From: an uncultured Clostridia bacterium
GTDB lineage: Bacteria; Bacillota_I; Bacilli_A; RF39; UBA660
DNA length: 11,518 nt
Reading direction: 5' to 3'
Assembly (NCBI GenBank): GCA_947569225.1
Contig: CANORX010000017.1
Location: 1-11,518 of the forward strand
Shown here: one piece after another, positions 6,947 through 11,518 of the stretch
Layout of the letters: each line of letters starts with the position of its first letter
How positions within the stretch are numbered: position 1 is the stretch's first letter
Translations under genes and position numbers: made by a program
The notes under the pieces: model-generated
What the model was told of the DNA's origin: nothing
Databases searched by the model: none
What the model saw: the letters and a program-made list of their open reading frames with translations, nothing else

Positions 6947-7621
6947 TTATTTTTTATTTTGCATAAGTGTTGCGCCTATTAAAACAATAATAACTACTAC
7001 CATTACTATGATAATTAAGTTTATGTTTTTAGGGTTATTTACTGCTTCTTGTATGATAGAAGCGGTTAGAAAATATTTAGAGCAATGACTTATTTCAAAT
7101 TCGACATATCCGTTTTTTACAGGTATTTGACTATCTATGTATTCTATTTGAGTTTTGTCTTCGTTTAAGTAATATAAGTATAACATTTCTCCGTTTTTAT
7201 ATTTTTCTTCTACATTTATTTTTACTTTAGCTTTTGTAGGTAGTTTACCATGATGTTCGAATGAGACTATTAGACTATCTTTATTATTTACAATTTCGTT
7301 AAATTTGTTATCTTCTAAATTTGTAAGTAAGTCTAGTTTTAGATTCAAGTCAATTTCCATGTTATTTTTTAGCGCTTTATTAAGTTCTTCGTTTTTTTGA
7401 AATGTCCAACTATATGATAGTTTTTTTGCATTGTCTATTACTTCATATATGATTTCGTTTTCGGTTTCTGATTTAGTTATATTCATAAGTGTGTCACTTG
7501 CTAAATAGTTATTTTGTTTTTTTGTACTTTCATGAGTGTTTTTAAATATTATATATGTAATTAATAAACTGATGATAATTATTAGTATAGATATTACTAC
7601 TAAACTATAGTTTTTTTTCAT
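6947..7621 (-). CDS. Membrane-anchored surface protein with two terminal helices
   Basis: The 224-residue product has a lysine-led hydrophobic segment at about 6-26 (uncleaved anchor or signal), a polar domain at about 28-198 and a C-terminal membrane helix at about 201-219 followed by QNKK. This predicts a protein tethered at both ends with its middle part outside the cell. Near its end the outer domain has MLYLYYLNEDKTQIEYI and a terminal HCSKYFL element (about 179-185). In Gram-positive surface proteins similar patterns close beta-sandwich modules of unknown role. No enzyme motif is visible. It starts 16 bases after the CPBP-like gene and is almost certainly co-transcribed with it. Both genes share the identical 15 bases AATAATTAGAGGTGA as ribosome-binding context. 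The specific function is unknown. Confidence 0.75.
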   Translation of the reverse strand: MKKNYSLVVISILIIIISLLITYIIFKNTHESTKKQNNYLASDTLMNITKSETENEIIYEVIDNAKKLSYSWTFQKNEELNKALKNNMEIDLNLKLDLLTNLEDNKFNEIVNNKDSLIVSFEHHGKLPTKAKVKINVEEKYKNGEMLYLYYLNEDKTQIEYIDSQIPVKNGYVEFEISHCSKYFLTASIIQEAVNNPKNINLIIIVMVVVIIVLIGATLMQNKK

Positions 7622-7637
7622 AAGTCACCTCTAATTA

Positions 7638-8297
7638 TTATAACATAACTCCTAGTAGCGAAAATAAATTATAAAATAGATAAACTAAGCATGGGGTTAC
7701 AATGTTATCAGTCTTAATGTAAGACACATTTAATATTATACCCGCGAAGGCAAAAGGTATTATTGTACATAAGTCATTTATTGAACTAACTGTGTATCCT
7801 ACTTGGAATATTCCATATATTATTCCTGAAAATATTATAAAGAAATATTTGTTTTGTAATATGTCTTTAAATACTTTTCTAAATACTATTTGTTCAGTGA
7901 TTAGTGTGATTATAAATACATATACAATCATTATTATAAAGTTTTCTTTTATCATCGCGTCTATTATGCTAGAGTTTGTATATACAAAATCAGGATTTAT
8001 TATTCTAATAACTGCGGATACAGCGAAAAATGTTACAATTAATAAAGCAAAATACATTAGTGATTTGCCTAATATCGATAAAAAATTAGTCTTGAGTGCT
8101 TTTATATCTCTTATAAAGTCTTCTTTATACATAAGAATAAAGTATAAAAGTAATAAAAACATAAGTGCTAATCTTATTATTAATTCATTTGTGCTACTTT
8201 TTGTAATGCTTGGTAAAAAAATATCAATCACATATGGGACTAATATATATAGTAAAAAAACTCCTATTCCTTTTATTAATTTGTTATAACTTTTCAT
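7638..8297 (-). CDS. CPBP-family intramembrane protein, catalytic residues degenerate
   Basis: The 219-residue protein has about six to seven hydrophobic helices and the layout of CPBP (CAAX/Abi) intramembrane proteases. Motif 1, normally EE...R, is EQIVFR (Glu135, Gln136, Arg140). Motif 2, normally F...H, is YGIFQ with Gln165 in place of His. Motif 3, normally H...N, is YLFYN with Tyr206 for His and Asn210 kept. Both metal-binding histidines are therefore lost, and it is probably not an active protease. Relatives act in prenyl-protein processing, bacteriocin immunity or signalling; an inactive one could be a chaperone or immunity partner (inference). I start at ATG 8295-8297 because GAGGTGA precedes it at ideal spacing. 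An upstream in-frame TTG (8319-8321) would add eight residues, but GGGGG sits too close to it. It is first in a two-gene unit with the surface protein, after an 11-codon leader ORF. Confidence 0.75.
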   Translation of the reverse strand: MKSYNKLIKGIGVFLLYILVPYVIDIFLPSITKSSTNELIIRLALMFLLLLYFILMYKEDFIRDIKALKTNFLSILGKSLMYFALLIVTFFAVSAVIRIINPDFVYTNSSIIDAMIKENFIIMIVYVFIITLITEQIVFRKVFKDILQNKYFFIIFSGIIYGIFQVGYTVSSINDLCTIIPFAFAGIILNVSYIKTDNIVTPCLVYLFYNLFSLLGVML

Positions 8298-8330
8298 TTT
8301 TTCACCTCTAATTATTTTCAAAACCCCCTT

Positions 8331-8354
8331 ATGGTTATTCTAAATTATAACCAT
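8331..8354 (-). promoter_or_regulatory. Hairpin between leader ORF and CPBP-like gene
   Basis: A perfect 8-bp inverted repeat (ATGGTTAT at 8331-8338, ATAACCAT at 8347-8354) with an 8-base loop. Its first arm on the minus strand covers the last codons and the stop of the 11-codon ORF. A ribosome finishing that ORF would therefore melt the hairpin. A GGGGG-TTTT stretch follows, which is not a classical terminator tail. Confidence 0.5.
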
Positions 8355-8380
8355 GGAAAATATTTTCTGAACCAACTCAT
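8345..8380 (-). CDS. 11-codon leader ORF MSWFRKYFPWL
   Basis: ATG at 8378-8380 is preceded by AAAGGTGGTGA at ideal spacing, which is as good a ribosome-binding site as any in the window. Ten further codons then end in TAA. The peptide has five aromatic residues (two Trp, two Phe, one Tyr), two adjacent basic residues and no acidic ones. It lies 47 bases before the CPBP-like ATG and downstream of a likely promoter, and its end overlaps a hairpin. It could be a regulatory leader peptide or a small membrane-active or signalling peptide. Translation is inferred only from the ribosome-binding site. Confidence 0.5.
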   Translation of the reverse strand: MSWFRKYFPWL

Positions 8381-8416
8381 TTTTTCACCACCTTTTATTC
8401 CCTAATTTATGTTTTG

Positions 8417-8425
8417 ATTATATCA
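8417..8425 (-). promoter_or_regulatory. Extended -10 promoter of the leader/CPBP/surface-protein unit
   Basis: TGATATAAT on the minus strand is a perfect extended -10 box, although the -35 region is weak. It begins 36 bases after the stop codon of the RnfC-like gene and about 37 bases before the ATG of the 11-codon ORF. Confidence 0.55.
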
Positions 8426-8461
8426 GTTAATTTTAGTAAAAGATATAGTTATTTTTAAACT

Positions 8462-9292
8462 TTACATTATGTTAACTGTTCTAATTGTTTCATCTAATAA
8501 GAAGTTTCCGTTTTCTATTTGTAATTCTCCATTTATTAATATTTTTGTGCTCATTAAGTTTAGGTATTCTAATATATCTTTTAGGTTTGAGTTTCTTTTT
8601 GTTTTTATTATATTAAGTGTGTTATTTGATATTATTGTTACATATATGTAATCTCGTTTGTTTCTGTTTTTTAGTAAGTCATATACGTCTATTACATCAT
8701 AGATTGTTATTGTTTTTTCGTTTTCGTGAGTTATTCCTTTAAATTCAACTTCTATGTTTGGATATGTTCCTAGATAGCTAAATATTGTTTGATAACTTAT
8801 GATGTCTCTTTTATCTAGTCTTATGCTTACTGTTATATCGTTATATGTGTTATCAATTATGTTAAGTGTTTCTAATATTTCTTTTATATTATCTTTTAAT
8901 AGGTATTCATCTTTGATGTCATATTTGTCGTCATATATTATTTCTAATACTAAGTATTTTGTTTCTCCCACTAAGTATCTTGTTTTTTCTATTATGTAAC
9001 TTTCTTCTAAATCGTATATGTCTTTGTTAGATATTATTTTGCTATGTGTTTTATCAATAAAATCATTTTCTATTATTAGTACATTTTTGGGTCCATTAAA
9101 ACTATATATACTGCTAAGTCCATATGCTTTTCCAGATACAGGTGAATATTGTTTTTTTCCAAAGTATTCTCCTATTTCATCGTTTTTATAAATCATGTTA
9201 TTATTTCTTAAGTTTAGTTTGTTTTTATCTTCATATGGTATGTATATATAATCATTTGTTAAAAAAATGTTTAATTCTTGACTACTTTTCAT
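8462..9292 (-). CDS. RnfC-like protein without redox motifs
   Basis: The 276-residue product follows the N-terminal and middle parts of RnfC. A barrel-sandwich/lipoyl-like unit comes first: YKNDEIGEYFGKKQYSPVSGKAYGL at about 35-59 in two halves, then VLIIEND (71-77). A segment follows that lines up with the RnfC ECEPY region but reads YDDKYD. A later IYDVIDVYDLL and SNLKDILEYL resemble the RnfC/SLBB pattern. The FMN/NADH glycine-rich loop is missing, there is not one cysteine, and the C-terminal ferredoxin domain is absent. It cannot carry the iron-sulfur clusters of RnfC and no other rnf gene is nearby, so the function is unknown. I start at ATG 9290-9292, which has AAGTGA upstream; an earlier in-frame ATG at 9317-9319 has no ribosome-binding site and overlaps a possible -10 box. 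It follows uvrC by 58 bases and may be co-transcribed with it. Confidence 0.65.
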   Translation of the reverse strand: MKSSQELNIFLTNDYIYIPYEDKNKLNLRNNNMIYKNDEIGEYFGKKQYSPVSGKAYGLSSIYSFNGPKNVLIIENDFIDKTHSKIISNKDIYDLEESYIIEKTRYLVGETKYLVLEIIYDDKYDIKDEYLLKDNIKEILETLNIIDNTYNDITVSIRLDKRDIISYQTIFSYLGTYPNIEVEFKGITHENEKTITIYDVIDVYDLLKNRNKRDYIYVTIISNNTLNIIKTKRNSNLKDILEYLNLMSTKILINGELQIENGNFLLDETIRTVNIM

Positions 9293-9307
9293 ATTCTTCA
9301 CTTCTTT

Positions 9308-9336
9308 ATTATATAACATTATGTTTTATTTTTAAA
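9308..9336 (-). promoter_or_regulatory. Possible promoter of the RnfC-like gene
   Basis: TTTAAA (9331-9336), a 17-base spacer and TATAAT (9308-9313) on the minus strand. The start point would fall almost on the AAGTGA site, giving a very short leader, so read-through from uvrC is an equal alternative. Confidence 0.3.
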
Positions 9337-9350
9337 TAGTTTATTATTAT

Positions 9351-11117
9351 TTATTTTTCTGATTTAAAGTTTTCTAAGTAAGTTTTTAGATTTTTTGCGA
9401 CATTTAGAGGTACTATGTTTGTTAGTTCTTCTATGCTAGCTTCATTCATTTTCTTTAGACTTCCAAATTTTTTTAGTAGTTCTTTTTTTCTAGTGTTTCC
9501 TATTCCTTCTATTTCGTCTAAGACACTTGATAAACTTCCTTTGCTTCTTATTTGTCTATGATAGTTTATTGTAAATCTATGTACTTCATCACTTATTCTG
9601 GTTAGTAGATAAAATACACTACTACGTTTGTTTATTTTGTATGATATGAGTGTGTCCCCATCTATTAATTCGCTTAGAGAGTGTTTGTCATCTTTCATAA
9701 GTCCGCAGACTTTTATGTTTAGGTTTAGGTCTGATAGTACACTGCGGCAAGCATTTATTTGGTTAATTCCTCCATCTACTAATATGAGATCTGGTATTCT
9801 TGTTTTATTTATTAGTACACTTTGATATCTTCTATATATTACTTCTTTCATTGATCCAACGTCATCGTTTTGATCTTTACTTATTTTGAATTTTCTATAG
9901 TCTTTTTTTGATGGGCTTCCATCTATAAATGTTACCATTCCACTTACTGTAAACGTACCAAATAAATTACTGTTGTCGAATGACTCTATGACGCTTAGGT
10001 TGTCCATTTTAAGTATATTACTTAGTTCTTTACAAGCATCGTAGTTTTTTTCGTTGTTTCGATATTCCAATTCTATGTTATTTTCTAAGTTTATTTTAGC
10101 GTTTGTTCCTGCAAGGTCAAATAAATGTCTTTTTTTACCTTTTTGTGTTGTTATTATTTTTGTTTCTATTACACTGTTTAGTAGGTCTATGTCTAGTATT
10201 TCAGGTACTATTACTTCTTTTGGTACTAAGTTTTTTTTGCTATAGAAGTTGACTATATAGTATTCTAGGGTTTCTTTTATGTCGTCTATTAATGGGAATA
10301 TATTTTTTTTGTTTCCTACAAGTTTTCCATTTCTTAGAAAAAATACTGCAATGCTTATGTATCCATTTTCATAGTAGTAGTTAAATATGTCTCTGTTAAT
10401 TCCATCATTTAGTTCTACTTTTTGTTTTTCAAATACTACTTTTATGTAGTCGAGTTCGTTTTTGAGTTCAAGTGCGATTTCGTAGTTTAGGTTCTCAGAG
10501 TTTATTTTTATTTTGTCAGTTATTTTGTTAATTAGTATGTCATCGTGCCCATTTAGTATTGATATTATTTCGTTTCGTAGGTAGGTGGTGTCTAAGTCTT
10601 TTTTTATGCAGTAACCTAAGCACTCACCTATGTGATAGTATAGACATTCTTTTTTAGGTGTTTTGTCACATTTTTTTAATGGGTATAGTCTGTTTATTAA
10701 GTTTACTAATCTTCTTGCTGCTTGTACATTTGGATAAGGACCGAAAAGCATTTTATTTTTTTTGTTTATGTTTATTTCTCTTTTTACGACTAAACTAGGA
10801 TGTTTTTCATTTTTAAATTCTATGTATGGATAGCTTTTGTCGTCTTTTAATAGTATGTTATATTTTGGGTCATATTTTTTTATTAGGTTTATTTCTAATA
10901 TGAATGCTTCTAGTTCGCTTCCTGTGATTATGTAGTCAAAGTCTATTATTTCGCTCACTAGTTTTTTTGTTTTGCCTGTTACTCGACCGTTAAAGTAACT
11001 TTTTAGTCTGTTTTTTAGTATCTTCGCTTTTCCTACATATATGACTATACCTTGGTTATTTTTCATTAGATAGCAACCAGGTAGTTTTGGTACTAGTGCT
11101 AGTTTTTCTTTTATCAT
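9351..11117 (-). CDS. uvrC: Excinuclease ABC subunit C
   Basis: UvrC makes the two incisions around bulky DNA lesions in nucleotide excision repair, after UvrA and UvrB have marked them. All parts are visible in 588 residues, a normal length. The GIY-YIG nuclease is at about 10-95 (PGCYLMKN, then IVIYVGKAKILKNRL). Four cysteines at 150, 158, 166 and 170 are placed as in the UvrC iron-sulfur cluster. The UVR/UvrB-binding helix pair is at about 195-230. The RNase H-like endonuclease has Asp381 in ESFDNSNLFG, Asp448 in LVDGG and His513 in DEVHRF. A helix-hairpin-helix is at about 533-555 (LDEIEGIGNTRKKELLKKFG). The ATG is set by AAAGGTGAT five bases upstream, and a promoter with an extended -10 precedes it. 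It appears intact. Confidence 0.97.
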   Translation of the reverse strand: MIKEKLALVPKLPGCYLMKNNQGIVIYVGKAKILKNRLKSYFNGRVTGKTKKLVSEIIDFDYIITGSELEAFILEINLIKKYDPKYNILLKDDKSYPYIEFKNEKHPSLVVKREININKKNKMLFGPYPNVQAARRLVNLINRLYPLKKCDKTPKKECLYYHIGECLGYCIKKDLDTTYLRNEIISILNGHDDILINKITDKIKINSENLNYEIALELKNELDYIKVVFEKQKVELNDGINRDIFNYYYENGYISIAVFFLRNGKLVGNKKNIFPLIDDIKETLEYYIVNFYSKKNLVPKEVIVPEILDIDLLNSVIETKIITTQKGKKRHLFDLAGTNAKINLENNIELEYRNNEKNYDACKELSNILKMDNLSVIESFDNSNLFGTFTVSGMVTFIDGSPSKKDYRKFKISKDQNDDVGSMKEVIYRRYQSVLINKTRIPDLILVDGGINQINACRSVLSDLNLNIKVCGLMKDDKHSLSELIDGDTLISYKINKRSSVFYLLTRISDEVHRFTINYHRQIRSKGSLSSVLDEIEGIGNTRKKELLKKFGSLKKMNEASIEELTNIVPLNVAKNLKTYLENFKSEK

Positions 11118-11155
11118 TATAAATCACCTTTTATTACTATGTTTTTTCATTATTT

Positions 11156-11185
11156 ATTGTATCATATTTTATTCATTATAAACAA
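11156..11185 (-). promoter_or_regulatory. Sigma-A promoter of uvrC
   Basis: TTGTTT (11180-11185), an 18-base spacer and TACAAT (11156-11161) with an upstream TG (extended -10) on the minus strand. It lies just after the terminator of the preceding gene and about 39 bases before the uvrC ATG. I see no LexA-type operator. Confidence 0.6.
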
Positions 11186-11190
11186 TATAA

Positions 11191-11208
11191 AACACCTATT
11201 AAGGTGTT
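11191..11208 (-). terminator. Terminator of the lectin-like C-terminus gene
   Basis: A perfect 7-bp inverted repeat (AACACCT / AGGTGTT) with a 4-base loop is followed on the minus strand by TTATATT. It begins about 30 bases after the stop codon of the edge gene. The stem is short and the T-tract imperfect. Confidence 0.6.
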
Positions 11209-11238
11209 AAATGTTTTTTATTAAAATTATAAAATGAA

Positions 11239-11518
11239 TTATAGATTTCTTAACTTTTCTAGTTTTCTTCTCATTCTTTCTCTTCTGTCTTCTTCAGTTG
11301 AATCTATTATTAATCCAGAGTTTTGATGTGATATCAGATTATCAGATTTCAGAGAAATTACTGGACGCACGGCATTCCCACCGTAGACGTTGCCGTAGTA
11401 CAACTGGCCAGGAAAACTAGAACCATTCACACCGAACACGTACGCGCTAGTCCCGCTGAAGCGATACGGACTCATTGTCCAATATCCATATGTTCTATTT
11501 GTTTTTAATACTTCTAAT
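11239..11518 (-). CDS. 3' end of a C-type-lectin/FGE-like protein, candidate DGR target
   Basis: Only the last 92 codons are in the window. The frame stays open through the right edge (reading ...RTYGYWTMSPYRF...), so the gene starts beyond 11518 and the ATG at 11473-11475 is internal. YWTMSPY, followed by a G/S/Y-rich stretch and GGNAVRPVISLKSD, is the closing signature of FGE/C-type-lectin-like and DUF6273-like domains of surface proteins. From memory, in AT-rich gut Bacilli such C-termini often follow a prepilin-type N-terminus; the N-terminus here is not visible. After the domain comes a highly charged tail of about 34 residues (TEEDRRERMRRKLEKLRNL). Codons in the domain are rich in C and G at the third position, and the tail returns to AT-rich usage. 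The role is probably binding or display at the cell surface. Confidence 0.7.
   Translation of the reverse strand, partial: LEVLKTNRTYGYWTMSPYRFSGTSAYVFGVNGSSFPGQLYYGNVYGGNAVRPVISLKSDNLISHQNSGLIIDSTEEDRRERMRRKLEKLRNL
11361..11470 (-). other. GC-rich, A-depleted island: candidate DGR variable region
   Basis: I count 62 G+C in these 110 bases (56%). On the coding strand A occurs only 17 times against 35 G, 31 T and 27 C, while surrounding genes are dominated by A and T. Many codons are of the NNC or NNG type (CGC, TTC, AGC, TAC, GGC, GTC, GCC). The island covers the part of the lectin-like domain between the conserved WTMSP and RPVISL motifs. Adenine-directed mutagenesis from a template repeat rich in AAC-type codons gives this signature. 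No template repeat, accessory gene or reverse transcriptase lies in the window. A recombined foreign cassette is the alternative. Confidence 0.5.

Noticed and set aside
8319..8321. TTG as the start of the CPBP-like gene, adding eight residues
   Set aside because: The GGGGG stretch is only two bases from this TTG, while the downstream ATG at 8295-8297 has GAGGTGA at ideal spacing.
9317..9319. ATG nine codons earlier as start of the RnfC-like gene
   Set aside because: It has no Shine-Dalgarno and overlaps a possible -10 box; the ATG at 9290-9292 has AAGTGA upstream.
1..11518. tRNA, rRNA, CRISPR arrays, insertion sequences
   Set aside because: I looked for cloverleaf-type sequences, regularly spaced repeats and transposase motifs and saw none.

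Overview
The window is strongly AT-rich. Ten of the eleven sizeable genes lie on the minus strand; only one small membrane-protein gene is on the plus strand. The code is standard: tryptophan is TGG where I checked it (for example in Lon), nearly all genes end in TAA, and one ends in TGA. Ribosome-binding sites are of the strong Bacillota type. A SpoVID-like and a YsxE-like gene are adjacent in the same order as in Bacillus (spoVID-ysxE), and a good sporulation sigma-E promoter precedes them. Together these suggest an endospore-forming or recently spore-forming, AT-rich member of Bacillota, probably an uncultured Bacilli / Erysipelotrichia-like gut lineage. The exact lineage is inference.

Layout, left to right. 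(1) 1-107: terminator of a TPR-like gene and a possible promoter leaving the window. (2) 108-1100: TPR-like protein of unknown function with its own promoter. (3) 1193-1451: terminator of the minus-strand lon/spoVID/ysxE unit, then a 64-residue membrane protein on the plus strand, which this unit transcribes antisense. (4) 1434-5646: ysxE-like, spoVID-like, an 85-codon unknown and lon. They are closely packed, with a sigma-A promoter before lon and a sigma-E-like promoter with an RBS-masking hairpin before spoVID. (5) 5844-6776: holA (DNA polymerase III delta). (6) 6947-8380: a double-anchored surface protein and a CPBP-family membrane protein whose catalytic histidines are lost. An 11-codon leader ORF and a hairpin precede this pair. 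(7) 8462-9292: a cysteine-free, degenerate RnfC-like protein. (8) 9351-11117: uvrC with its own promoter. (9) 11239-11518: the 3' end of a larger gene with a C-type-lectin/FGE-like C-terminus.

Housekeeping functions (protein quality control, clamp loading, nucleotide excision repair) alternate with lineage-specific surface and membrane genes. Most genes or small groups have their own promoter. There is no gene-free stretch above 300 bases; the largest gap is 5647-5843, which holds the lon promoter and the holA terminator.

The two most striking signals are these. First, an island of about 110 bp at 11361-11470 has 56% G+C in a very AT-rich window and is depleted of A on its coding strand. It encodes the variable-looking part of a lectin-like C-terminus, the pattern expected of the variable region of a diversity-generating retroelement (DGR); no reverse transcriptase or template repeat is inside the window. 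Second, the spoVID leader has a hairpin that buries the Shine-Dalgarno in read-through RNA, but transcripts from the sigma-E-like promoter would start inside it and leave the RBS free.
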